Positions 18,001-25,849 of a stretch of DNA of 26,888 nt are shown here, piece by piece. A model generated the notes under the pieces. The model was not told the DNA's origin. It worked only from the letters and a program-made list of their open reading frames with translations, and searched no databases. A program made the translations under genes and the position numbers. Every line of letters begins with the position of its first letter. The stretch's first letter is position 1. The DNA is from Fimimonas sp963619835. GTDB lineage: Bacteria > Bacillota > Clostridia > Christensenellales > CAG-314. The stretch is from NCBI GenBank assembly GCA_963619835.1, contig CAVEYD010000015.1, forward strand, positions 1 through 26,888. The letters run 5' to 3'.

Positions 18001-18835
18001 TTTTTTTACCGTCCGTGCTATCGTCCACGATAATCTTGCTGATTTTTGGGGCAACCACGTCGGTTGTAGTAAGCGTTAGCGTCGGAGACGTTAAATACAT
18101 CGTATTACTTGATGTTGCAGCACACCAAAAAGAAGAGGGCTTAACAAAATCTGTGTAAGTGTGAATTGATATTGTTTGACAAGAAAGTCCTTGAAGACTT
18201 TGTGCGGAAAGCGACATTTTGTACTCCGTGAAGTCAGTCCATTGTTTTCCGTTTACACTGTCTAATGCATTTGCAGAAGCAACAGCGGAAAAATTTTCGT
18301 CTACACCGATGTCATCGGTACAAGAAAATGAAACGTCAACTCCACCGTCCGAAACATTTCCGTGCGAGCCAATTTGCAAAACGGCATACAATTTTTCCGC
18401 CGCGTCCTTTTCTCCGTTGGAGTCGGTTTTCAACTTAATCGATGCCGATATCGAAACAGCTCCGTTTTTTATTGCGGTTGACAACGCCGAAGATAAATCG
18501 CTGTAAATAAAGAAATTGCCGTTTACATTGGATGCCTCAGAAGCGCTTCCTGATACGATTTTTAGTCCGCCGTCCGAAAAAGTGAAACTTGGTTTTGCTG
18601 TAGGCAATGCATATTTTACGTATGCGGATGCATAATTGCCGTAATTGTCGCTTGAGATACCATCAAACAAATTGTAGGTACCTATATTGTTTACTTGGGT
18701 AATTGTTTTTTGCTGTTGTGAATACGTTAATAGTCCCGTAGAAGAAGCATATACTTTTGACGAAGGTGCAAAAACAGCAGAGGTAAGACAAACTAACGTC
18801 AATGCTAAAAATGCAACTATTTTGATTTTTTTCAT
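15065..18835 (-). CDS. Large secreted MBG-repeat (Ig-like) surface protein
   Basis: A 1256-aa exported protein with a signal peptide ending near VYA (residue 30). The N-terminal ~230 residues are a Ser/Thr-rich domain that I do not recognise, followed by Ig-like stretches (SDAESGVQSL, then VAMDNVGN). At ~740-1115 five MBG/YDG-like repeats of ~75 aa share the pattern YGQxDP ... LSREQGxxxGTYAI. Further related domains, starting at VYNGSEQ and KYAGKEQMPIF, end the protein. There is no LPXTG signal, SLH or LysM domain, so how it is held at the surface is not visible. It follows the upstream giant gene by 12 bp, with the ribosome site (GGAGGT) overlapping that gene's stop. MBG domains occur in adhesins and extracellular matrix proteins; an adhesive or structural role is inferred. 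Confidence 0.87.
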   Translation of the reverse strand: MKKIKIVAFLALTLVCLTSAVFAPSSKVYASSTGLLTYSQQQKTITQVNNIGTYNLFDGISSDNYGNYASAYVKYALPTAKPSFTFSDGGLKIVSGSASEASNVNGNFFIYSDLSSALSTAIKNGAVSISASIKLKTDSNGEKDAAEKLYAVLQIGSHGNVSDGGVDVSFSCTDDIGVDENFSAVASANALDSVNGKQWTDFTEYKMSLSAQSLQGLSCQTISIHTYTDFVKPSSFWCAATSSNTMYLTSPTLTLTTTDVVAPKISKIIVDDSTDGKKTVTIYVSDAESGVQSLVLQNGTNVLSTASEPVFDETTRNAVYKFNVSCGTDYTIVAMDNVGNTSSQALNVNNIEVKSLYVQKDIAIASSLNDGLTYYYTIDGSEPTVASQVLSNGTNNISVSENKGYTLRVKGFYADGSYVYYEKTFRVDDTDYLVNVFGSDIEQVEQQKVKYGTQVTINLVANEGYCLYKVLINNNQQVLQEQYSFDVTEDVNVQVYCRKVVENLIPTTTYFVYNGQSVQLDFGINVDEFVFSCNGSSELPKDVGTHTVEWKVDSDTQVGNGSFDITIQKYEVVVESVVGEYVYKQFEFSYTLANVDDEKYLAHKIKKSGADVLSSQPFPGEYTYEIYSIDNNVAVVGSTQGNLVITKIKVSFGFKLDEVVQQFDGLVHSVKAYLQEEIDELNEKFGVAISLDGKEVENVYNVGTYTCNIQLDDDMAQYYETDSQKSFVIAPRQIKITPLKNQYRYVDQTDTVLQYSVDDLPEGILLTGSLSREQGDNAGDYAIELGSLTVDCENASNYQVVLDNNEQVFYTILSRQLMVKVDSFTAEYGQNDPIFTAKVLYGTLKDGEKLVVSREQGNNVGTYAIKNVVVVDSEGKDVSANYSLVVIGGTYTITPRLVSVKSIGFTKTYGTQDTQIEYVADGLLDGDVLSGSLSREVGEDVGTYMVTIGTLLNKNYTITLDVGFCTIVAQNVTVSVEDIEKSFGQADPQLTAQCGQANLDDLKLTFSREQGEDIGEYAIVLDSFNGNYNVLFDGAKLTVKPKIVYVTLNSLTKIYGQKDPAFSYSLDGDYEDIQITVCREEGENVGTYSIYAKSNENYTLVCNEASLVIEKADFDFTVEEQTVVYNGSEQFLAVEQDFVVTYRDASGTVVDAPKNAGTYTAEVTYNGDENHNTKTVETIFVIAKKRISVIVDASAVKYAGKEQMPIFSTPGFDSSAATIEFDGQQIPVEIGSYGYTINFADDNYYFNVHATLTIVE

Positions 18836-18847
18836 TTGTTTTACCTC

Positions 18848-21800
18848 CTATCTTCCAAGTAATCTTTGCACTACAGTGTTGTCCGTTGTGAAAGAAGACA
18901 AATCTGTAATGTTGTCGTAAGTGTAGTTGTAAGTTAATGTTGCCGTCGTGTCGGCTTCAACTTCAACACCGACTTTCTTTTTAACGATATAATTTTCGTC
19001 CGCAATCATTTGAGTGACATAACCATTAGAATCTAATGTAAAAGTAAGAACTTCTTTTTTAAATTCACTCATTGTTACACCGCTCAATTTGTTTATTTGC
19101 GTTGCGTAGTTTGAGTACATTGCCGCACTTGTAGATAACGTCATTGTTAAAGTAAAAGTGCCGTTTGAATTTTTTGTTACTGCCGAGCTTGATACCGTGC
19201 TGCTGTTAACATTGTAAATTACAATTCCGTTGGCCGATGATCCGTACTGAGACTTTAGCTCGCTATCGGAACAATCTACAAACTTTGCGCCGGTATAGTT
19301 AACCGATGAAACTTTTGCCGGATCCAACGAACCACTTACTTTTTCGCCCGAAACACTTGCATATTTTACGGACGATCCGTTGTAATACGAAAGCACTGCA
19401 ACGCGCGGATCGATACCAAGAATTGTTTCGCCAAAATTTGAGTTTTCCGTAAGAATGTTTCCGTTAGCATCTTTTATCTTTATAAATCCGCCTGAAGTTT
19501 TTGTTGTTGTTCCTACCGCCACGGCTTTTACTCCGCCACCACCGGTGATTTTGTAAGCGGTGTTGCCGTATTGCCCAAGTCGAACATCGTAGTTGCGCTC
19601 GTACAAAGCAAACGCATAGTCTGTATCGGAAACGGAATTAAAATTAACAGTTGCATTGTCTGTATACTTAGTAGTATCGTTTACGGCACAATCGTGTGTG
19701 TACAAATTTTTACCGTCTACAGTAAACTTGTAGGCTCCGCGAACTTGAACTTCGCCCATGAGACTACTAAAATTGTAGTTTCCGCTGCTATCGGTTTCTG
19801 TCGTTTGATTGCCGGCATATATCGTCATTCCGACAACCGGAAGTCCACTTGAGGTTGTAACTTTTCCGCCTATACTAAATGCTTTTCCAAGAGTCACTTC
19901 CTTTTGAGTGTAGTCCGTTACTATTAGATTTGGTATATCAAAAGCCCAACCTTCCTTAGAAAAGTTTATTTCAGTTGCTTCGTAAAACTCGCCGAGGGTT
20001 ACGGTGCTGTCTTTAATTACCGTTTGATTGTCATTTATGTTTGCAACAATTGTTCCGCCATCATTACCCTTAAACGTAACAACAACGTAAAATCCCATGC
20101 GTACAGAAAGCGATTGCGGTTGAGAAACCATTATGTCTTGTGTTTTGTACCCGTCCAAACTAAATGTAACTTTATTTTCTCCACTCAAGTTTTCTATTGA
20201 GAAAGCTCCGTTTGACCCGGTTGTGTAACAGTAGTTTTCGTTAACATAAATTCTTAAGTTAGACAACGTTTTGGTAGAATTTCCCACATATACAATTCCG
20301 CTAACGGCATAAGTCGCTTCAAACAAAGCTTCCGTACCCTGTGTTACTACAAAGTTTCCGTCAAACGAATAACCTTTCTTTTCAAGAACAATTGTGTTTT
20401 TGCCTGTTAAGTTTTCCAGCACCAACAAACCATTCAAATCTGTTTTGCCGATTACGGTATTGCGTACCGAAACGCTAACGTCTTGTAGCGGCTCACCGTT
20501 TGTTAACACTTTTACGTTTACGTTGTAACTTGCATTTGCGACAACGGAACTTGTAGGTTTACTTACGGTAACGGAATTTATCTTAAAGTTTGGAGATTTG
20601 AACGAAAGAGTTTTTTCTCCATAAAGTCCGCTAACTACAAACTTGCCGTTTTCGTCGGTTAACGACAAAACACTTTCTCCGTCACAAACGGAAACGTTGG
20701 CTATTCCGTCCGAACCGTTTTTAACCATGCCCGACACAGTGTATGATCCCTGGACAATTATTTTTTGCATTCCGTCAATAGTTACGTTTTCAAAGCTGTA
20801 ACCATCTTTTTGAAATTCGACAACGTCGCCCAAGACAAAATTGCTTGTAGAAATGCCGTTAACCATAGCTGAAACATTTTCTAAGACAATGTCTCCGCTG
20901 GCAAACTCGAACAAAACATCAACAAACATGTTTGCATTTACAATTTGGTATCCGCTTATTTGCTGACTTTGTTGAACAAATCCATCCTTTTGGAAAACGA
21001 CTTCTTGGTCCAAAACGGAAATTCCTTGTAATGCGTAATTACCTTGTTCGTCCGTTGTTGTTGAAAGCTCGCCGGCAGCAATATTTACATCTTTTAGAGG
21101 TGTCGCTCCGCTTACCACTTTACCGCTTATACCATAGGTTGCAAAAATATTTATTGTTTTTCCGTCATCGTCTTCGGTTAAGCTTATTGTTTTACTATCA
21201 AACTCATAACCGTTTTTTGAAAGAGTGATAATGGCGTTTTCCGAAAGATTAAGCTTGTACTCACCTAGTTCGTTGGTGACAGCGTTGCGAGTGCCGTAAG
21301 AAATTTCCACGTCGGCAAGCGGACTACTTCCAACCTGCGTTTTTAGTGTTACCGAATAACCGCTATCGGCAAAAGAGTATGTTCCGCCTTCGGAAATTTC
21401 CACACTGTCCGGACGAAAGCGAACTCCGTCATAGTCACAAACAATCACTGTGTAAGCAGAATTAAGCCCCTGTAAAGTAACTTCTCCGTTAGCATCGGTT
21501 GACAACTCCAAAACGTTTCCGTTTTCATTATCGGCAACAATTACAGTAGCCCCTTCTACAACTACTTTTGATTTGCTGACAACTACCTTTGCGGTATAAG
21601 TTGCGGCCACTTGGCAAACTTCGTGTGAAACAACTTGTTTACTGTTTTGACCGTTGTCGAACAAAAATTCGTAGCCATCCTTTTCGATACTGACTTCACT
21701 GTTTCCGCTAAGCCCGTTTAAGATGATTTTTCCGGAAGCGATTTCCGTTTTTCCGCAGTAGCTTACCGAATAATTACGAACATAGTTTTGTCCGCATTTT

Positions 21801-23515
21801 ACGGAAAGTTCGACAGAATAAGTCAAATTTATTCCACCAAATTCCTCACTTGTCAAGTATGCCTTACTAAACAAATCGTACCCTTGTTTTTCTACAGACA
21901 GAACGTCGTTTTGTGCAAGTTGCACGTCAAAATTTCCGTTTTCGTCTGATTGACAAGCAAACAAATCGTTTACAAAAATTTTTGCTCCGCCAATAACTAC
22001 GTCACCACTCTTTACAGAACAAACTACGTCGTGTAAAAGAGCTGCTTCTACAATGACATTTGCAGAATTTTCGTTTACACATTGAGGTGCATTTGTACGA
22101 TAATTTTGCAAATTTACAATCAAATTGTGCGTGCCATACAATCCGTCAATCGAAACAACACCATCGACAAAGCTTACAGCGTTGTTAGACAAATTTTGTT
22201 TCAAGTCAATGGTGATGCCGTCACTTGTTGTGTCTGCCGCAACGTCTGCGGGAAGTTCTGTGCCATTAAGGGTAATTTTTGCGGAATAGATCTTTTGTCC
22301 GGTGACTACATAACGATTCTTACCGTTTTCAACAACAATCGGCTCTTCGAAATAGTAGCCTTCCTTAGTTACAGCTATGCTTTCCCCGTCAAAACAATTC
22401 ATTTGTGTTTCGTACAAAGTTGTTAAAAAACTTCTTTCACCTACAGATACGTTAGCACCGCTTAATTGTTTTCCGTTAACAACAACTTTTATCGATACAT
22501 TTTTAAGCAATTTCGGAGAAAATTCGTTGCATTGTTTTGTAATTGTTTCGTTTTGCTCGACATAACCTTGCATTACAATTTTAGCAACGTGTGTGCCGTA
22601 CAGTCCTTGCACCATGTAGTTACCGCTTGCATCGGTGTGCGCAACAACGTTGTTGTCCAAAAGCACTTCGGCGTTTTCCAAAACCGTGGTTCCGCAAGAA
22701 ACATTCCCGGTTAAATCGTACTTTTGGTAAACCACAACATTTTTCACATCATTTTTAGATGTAATTGTAAATTCGTTGTTGTCAAAAGCAAAATCATCCG
22801 AAATGAACTTTATTGTTTTTCCAAATTCGGCCTTTTCGATGATAAAATCACCGTCAATCGTTGAATAAGCCGTTTCTTCGCCATTATACACGCAAACAAA
22901 ATCTGCTTTTAACAAATCGTCATCGCCGAAATCGAAAGAAACGCTAAATTTAGATGTGGAAACAATTTCAATAGAATCTTGACTATTGTTTGGCGACACT
23001 TGAGAAAAAAATTGTTTGCCGTCTTTAATTGCCGACACTTCCACATCACCGGCAAGATTATCTACGCTGAAATTACCGTCGTCATCGGAAAAAGTAATGT
23101 AAGTTTTGTTTTGTCCTTTTAGTGTAACTTGTACATCGGCAACAGACTCGTCACCATTTGTGCATTTTCCGTTAACAGTGCGATATGCCATTCCGTTCGT
23201 GCAGTCGAAGACCGCGTCGGTTGAAAAAACATCGTTGTTTTCCGGAAAGAAATATTTTTCCGAATAAAAGGCAATTGTTGTCTGTTCGGTAAGTCCGGAA
23301 AGACAATAATATCCATTTTCGTCGGTAGTCGTTTCGAAAAATTGACCGGAAACTAAAACATCGGAAACCGGCAAAGAGTCTACCGTTACAACACCGCTAA
23401 CGGAAAAAGTTTGAGGTTCGCTTTCACCGGTCAGCAACAAGGTTGTTGTTGCACCTCCGGCAAGAACAACTACTATGGCGCCAATTATGATAAATAGTTT
23501 TAATTTATGTGACAT
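18848..23515 (-). CDS. Giant membrane-anchored protein of ~17 carboxypeptidase-regulatory-like repeats
   Basis: A 1555-aa exported protein. A non-cleaved N-terminal membrane anchor (hydrophobic ~6-28) is followed from ~35 by about 17 tandem domains of ~70 aa. Typical copies open with YxVSGxV, carry the turn TDENGxY or TDxxG, then a GLxG turn and a KxGY motif near the end, as in CarboxypepD_reg/Cna-B-like beta sandwiches. Odd copies have lost the TDENG turn. The last ~270 residues are different (LGQYGNTAYKITGGGG, Ser/Thr-rich, ending TTDNTVVQRLLGR) and match no family I can name. I chose ATG 23515; a TTG 15 bp upstream is possible, and neither start has a strong ribosome site. Likely a stalk presenting the C-terminal domain outside the wall; it may work with the MBG protein encoded next. 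Confidence 0.88.
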   Translation of the reverse strand: MSHKLKLFIIIGAIVVVLAGGATTTLLLTGESEPQTFSVSGVVTVDSLPVSDVLVSGQFFETTTDENGYYCLSGLTEQTTIAFYSEKYFFPENNDVFSTDAVFDCTNGMAYRTVNGKCTNGDESVADVQVTLKGQNKTYITFSDDDGNFSVDNLAGDVEVSAIKDGKQFFSQVSPNNSQDSIEIVSTSKFSVSFDFGDDDLLKADFVCVYNGEETAYSTIDGDFIIEKAEFGKTIKFISDDFAFDNNEFTITSKNDVKNVVVYQKYDLTGNVSCGTTVLENAEVLLDNNVVAHTDASGNYMVQGLYGTHVAKIVMQGYVEQNETITKQCNEFSPKLLKNVSIKVVVNGKQLSGANVSVGERSFLTTLYETQMNCFDGESIAVTKEGYYFEEPIVVENGKNRYVVTGQKIYSAKITLNGTELPADVAADTTSDGITIDLKQNLSNNAVSFVDGVVSIDGLYGTHNLIVNLQNYRTNAPQCVNENSANVIVEAALLHDVVCSVKSGDVVIGGAKIFVNDLFACQSDENGNFDVQLAQNDVLSVEKQGYDLFSKAYLTSEEFGGINLTYSVELSVKCGQNYVRNYSVSYCGKTEIASGKIILNGLSGNSEVSIEKDGYEFLFDNGQNSKQVVSHEVCQVAATYTAKVVVSKSKVVVEGATVIVADNENGNVLELSTDANGEVTLQGLNSAYTVIVCDYDGVRFRPDSVEISEGGTYSFADSGYSVTLKTQVGSSPLADVEISYGTRNAVTNELGEYKLNLSENAIITLSKNGYEFDSKTISLTEDDDGKTINIFATYGISGKVVSGATPLKDVNIAAGELSTTTDEQGNYALQGISVLDQEVVFQKDGFVQQSQQISGYQIVNANMFVDVLFEFASGDIVLENVSAMVNGISTSNFVLGDVVEFQKDGYSFENVTIDGMQKIIVQGSYTVSGMVKNGSDGIANVSVCDGESVLSLTDENGKFVVSGLYGEKTLSFKSPNFKINSVTVSKPTSSVVANASYNVNVKVLTNGEPLQDVSVSVRNTVIGKTDLNGLLVLENLTGKNTIVLEKKGYSFDGNFVVTQGTEALFEATYAVSGIVYVGNSTKTLSNLRIYVNENYCYTTGSNGAFSIENLSGENKVTFSLDGYKTQDIMVSQPQSLSVRMGFYVVVTFKGNDGGTIVANINDNQTVIKDSTVTLGEFYEATEINFSKEGWAFDIPNLIVTDYTQKEVTLGKAFSIGGKVTTSSGLPVVGMTIYAGNQTTETDSSGNYNFSSLMGEVQVRGAYKFTVDGKNLYTHDCAVNDTTKYTDNATVNFNSVSDTDYAFALYERNYDVRLGQYGNTAYKITGGGGVKAVAVGTTTKTSGGFIKIKDANGNILTENSNFGETILGIDPRVAVLSYYNGSSVKYASVSGEKVSGSLDPAKVSSVNYTGAKFVDCSDSELKSQYGSSANGIVIYNVNSSTVSSSAVTKNSNGTFTLTMTLSTSAAMYSNYATQINKLSGVTMSEFKKEVLTFTLDSNGYVTQMIADENYIVKKKVGVEVEADTTATLTYNYTYDNITDLSSFTTDNTVVQRLLGR

Positions 23516-23599
23516 TGCGCTACTTTTCAAATCGAGTTTACTTTTTGCTACTCATATGTAAACATATGTTTAGCAGCTCGACCTTCTTTTGCGTTGTCT

Positions 23600-23628
23600 A
23601 TTTTAAACTTTGTTTAATTTCAAGTCAA
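23600..23628 (-). promoter_or_regulatory. Promoter of the surface-protein operon
   Basis: Minus-strand TTGACT (23628-23623) and TAAAAT (23605-23600) with a 17-bp spacer. The leader is ~78 nt and contains an inverted repeat built on CATATG near 23553-23571. Confidence 0.72.
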
Positions 23629-23667
23629 GTTTAAGCAAAATGCGAATTGTATCTTTTCATTCTACCG

Positions 23668-23713
23668 TTCTCTCTTTTAGAGAGAAGCTAATTCTCCGTT
23701 TTGGAGAATTAGC
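23668..23713. repeat. Two directly abutting perfect hairpins
   Basis: TTCTCTC/GAGAGAA (23668-23674 with 23680-23686, 5-nt loop) is followed with no gap by an 11-bp perfect hairpin, GCTAATTCTCC/GGAGAATTAGC (23687-23697 with 23703-23713, loop GTTTT). Neither is followed by a T-run on either strand, and the pair lies upstream of both divergent promoters, so they do not look like terminators. They could be protein-binding palindromes or a small mobile-repeat remnant. Confidence 0.6.
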
Positions 23714-23781
23714 AAATAAATGATTTAATGGCATTGTTGTTAAACAGTAAACTTATCTGTTATTCCGTTTCTTTTTACAAG

Positions 23782-23810
23782 TTGCTTTTTGAAAATAGTT
23801 GATGTATAAT
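23782..23810 (+). promoter_or_regulatory. Promoter of the ATP-grasp gene pair
   Basis: TTGCTT (23782-23787) and a perfect TATAAT (23805-23810) are 17 bp apart. The predicted start is near 23817, giving a leader of ~83 nt. Confidence 0.7.
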
Positions 23811-23899
23811 TCAAAATATCACTTTAAACAACTCTAATTGGCGAAAGTAAGCATTAAAAAAAATTTACTTAAAAAGAAAAACACACTTTGGATAAAAAA

Positions 23900-24769
23900 A
23901 TGAAAGGTTGGATTGTTGTAAACAGTTTTGTTAATTCAAACAAATTTAAAGAACTGTACAGATTCTTTGAAAATTCTGCAAAAAAATTGAATATTCAACT
24001 TGAAATTAAACCGACTGATTCGCTTTTGTGCACAATCGACAATAATTTTTCGGCATTTTCTTTGCCCGACTTCGTTATTTTTTGGGACAAAGATTTTTAC
24101 CTTGCAAAAAGACTGGAAAACTTGGGAGTTCCGCTTTTTAACTCAGCAAACGCAATTCGTTTGTGCGACAACAAAATATTGACGTCACTTGCACTAAACA
24201 ATGTTGTTTCAATGCCAAAAACGATTGTTGTTCCCAAAACATTTGAAGGTGTGGGCTACAACAACCTTGATTTTTTGAAAAAATCTATAGACTTATTGGG
24301 ACTGCCGATAGTAATCAAAGAAGCTTACGGCTCGTTTGGACAACAAGTATATCTTGCAAATACCATTGACGAAGCAAAAGAAATTTTCGATAAAATTCAG
24401 TACAAAGACTGTCTTATTCAAAAATTTGTTAAAACAAGCAACGGAAGAGATGTCCGAATAAATGTCGTTGGCGGAAAAGTTGTTGCATCAATGTTTAGAT
24501 TTAATGACCACGATTTTAGATCAAACATTTCTAACGGCGGAAGCATGCGCATCTATACCCCAAACGAAAAACAAAAAGAGATCGCTCTAAAAGCTTGCAA
24601 CGCACTCGGCTTAGATTTTGCCGGAGTAGATGTCTTGTTTGATGAAAACGATTCACCGTGCATTTGCGAAGTAAACTCTAACCCACACTTTAAGTCAACT
24701 TTTGAATGCACAGGCGTTGACTTAAGCGAAAAAATTCTTTCGTATATTACCCAAAAACTCAAATCATGA
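23900..24769 (+). CDS. RimK-like ATP-grasp ligase, first of a pair
   Basis: A 289-aa ATP-grasp enzyme of the RimK/glutathione-synthetase type (COG0189), expected to form an acyl-phosphate and join a carboxylate to an amine, typically adding an amino acid to a peptide or small molecule. Nucleotide and metal motifs are intact: IKEAYGSFGQQVY (139-151), RDVRINVVGGKVVASM (183-198), DFRSN (205-209), GVDVLF (242-247) and the Mg-binding CEVNSNPHF (256-264). I chose the ATG at 23900; a TTG 12 bp upstream is also in frame. Only a weak GGA site is visible. It overlaps the next gene by 4 bp (ATGA). The substrate is unknown, and no precursor peptide or carrier gene is seen nearby. Confidence 0.88.
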   Translation: MKGWIVVNSFVNSNKFKELYRFFENSAKKLNIQLEIKPTDSLLCTIDNNFSAFSLPDFVIFWDKDFYLAKRLENLGVPLFNSANAIRLCDNKILTSLALNNVVSMPKTIVVPKTFEGVGYNNLDFLKKSIDLLGLPIVIKEAYGSFGQQVYLANTIDEAKEIFDKIQYKDCLIQKFVKTSNGRDVRINVVGGKVVASMFRFNDHDFRSNISNGGSMRIYTPNEKQKEIALKACNALGLDFAGVDVLFDENDSPCICEVNSNPHFKSTFECTGVDLSEKILSYITQKLKS

Positions 24770-25578
24770 AAGGCTTACTTGTTTACGACGCCATTGGCGC
24801 AAATCGAAACCGATGGTTTATCGAAAAATTAACCGACGAATTCAAAAAAAGAAATATCGACTTGACTTTAGCGGTTGTCGATAACAAAAACAAGATAAAT
24901 GCCCTATGTGACTTTGCAATCGTGCGCACTATTGTTCCAAATATAAATAAGGCTTTGGAAAATAGCGGAGTAAGAGTGTTTAACAATTTTCACACATCGT
25001 TTGTTGCAAACAGCAAATGGGAGACGTACTTGTTTGCCCAAAAATTAGGTGTACCGACAATGGAAACCTATCACGGACTAGATATAGACCGATTTGAAAA
25101 ATTTCCTTGCGTTGTAAAAAGTTGCAACGGGCACGGCGGAAAAGAAGTTTTTTGGGCAAACAATAAAAAAGAGCTTTCTATTTTAAAAAAGCACTTTGAA
25201 TGTTCAAACAAAGACTATATTGTTCAACAACCGTGTTCGACTCTCGGGAAAGACATGCGTATTTATGTTTTGGGGCAAAAAATTGTTGCATGTATGTTGA
25301 GGCAAAACAGCAGCGACTTTAGAAGCAACTATTCTCTCGGAGGAACGGCAGAACAAGTTGTTCCACAAGACTATCAGGTTGAGATTGTAAAAAAAATAGC
25401 AAGTGAGCTAAAAAGCGACTACATAGGTGTAGATTTTATCTGCGACAATGGGAATTGGGTGCTAAATGAAATTGAAGATGTTGTAGGTGCAAGAATGCTT
25501 TACAACCTTACAAACATAGATATTGCAACAGAATACGCAAACTATATAGAAAAAGAAATGGAAAATAAAAATTTTTAA
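24766..25578 (+). CDS. RimK-like ATP-grasp ligase, second of a pair, with altered metal motif
   Basis: A 270-aa paralogue of the preceding protein with the same plan: VVKSCNGHGGKEVFW (116-130), KDMRIYVLGQKIVACM (162-177), DFRSN (184-188) and GVDF (221-224). The usual C-terminal ExN metal motif is replaced: where the partner has CEVNSNP, this one reads LNEIEDVVGARML (233-245), with acidic residues but no Asn at the matching place. It may still bind Mg through Glu/Asp, or act in a complex with the first protein. Translation is coupled to the first gene by the ATGA overlap. Both genes share one promoter. Function beyond the ATP-grasp fold is not known. Confidence 0.85.
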   Translation: MKGLLVYDAIGANRNRWFIEKLTDEFKKRNIDLTLAVVDNKNKINALCDFAIVRTIVPNINKALENSGVRVFNNFHTSFVANSKWETYLFAQKLGVPTMETYHGLDIDRFEKFPCVVKSCNGHGGKEVFWANNKKELSILKKHFECSNKDYIVQQPCSTLGKDMRIYVLGQKIVACMLRQNSSDFRSNYSLGGTAEQVVPQDYQVEIVKKIASELKSDYIGVDFICDNGNWVLNEIEDVVGARMLYNLTNIDIATEYANYIEKEMENKNF

Positions 25579-25612
25579 ATCATCGTTTGCTTGTTGATTT
25601 AAAACGCCTCAT

Positions 25613-25691
25613 CGCGTAAAAGCTTTTTAACGGATTTGTTGCACCACTTCAAAAAACTTTTACACGACAGAATCGTTTTTTCGCTTTTTTA
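25613..25691 (+). terminator. Possible terminator of the ATP-grasp operon
   Basis: CGCGTAAAAG (25613-25622) and CTTTTACACG (25657-25666) can pair over 10 bp with one mismatch around a 34-nt loop. T-rich tracts follow at 25675-25680 and 25684-25691. The long loop and the delayed T-run make this weak. The hairpin at 25772-25800 is a better plus-strand terminator for the operon. Confidence 0.35.
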
Positions 25692-25763
25692 TTTTCTTGT
25701 TTTTTGTGGCTTGCATTAAAAAAAATAATATTATTAAAAACTTTTTGTTTAAATTTTTTTATT

Positions 25764-25806
25764 AAAAAAAAGAAAGAAGGTTGATGGAGAACCTTCTTTC
25801 TTTTTT
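25764..25806. terminator. Strong bidirectional terminator
   Basis: GAAAGAAGGTT (25772-25782) and AACCTTCTTTC (25790-25800) form a perfect 11-bp stem with a 7-nt loop, flanked by eight A and six T. Read on the minus strand it ends the riboswitch transcript with about eight U. Read on the plus strand it can end the convergent ATP-grasp operon. Confidence 0.9.
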
Positions 25807-25849
25807 ATGGAGTTTGATTCGGTATGAAATCAACTTATTTCATGGAGGG

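Larger units (their letters stand above)
23516..23899. other. 384-bp divergent intergenic region
   Basis: Separates the minus-strand surface-protein operon from the plus-strand ATP-grasp genes. It contains a palindromic leader segment with CATATG repeats (23553-23571), the surface-operon promoter (23600-23628), two abutting hairpins (23668-23713) and the ATP-grasp promoter (23782-23810). The remaining leader of the ATP-grasp genes is A-rich and shows nothing else. Confidence 0.7.

Noticed and set aside
15065..23515. Possibility that the two repeat proteins are part of a phage tail or defence island.
   Set aside because: No phage structural, integrase or nuclease genes nearby; signal sequences and repeat types indicate ordinary cell-surface proteins.
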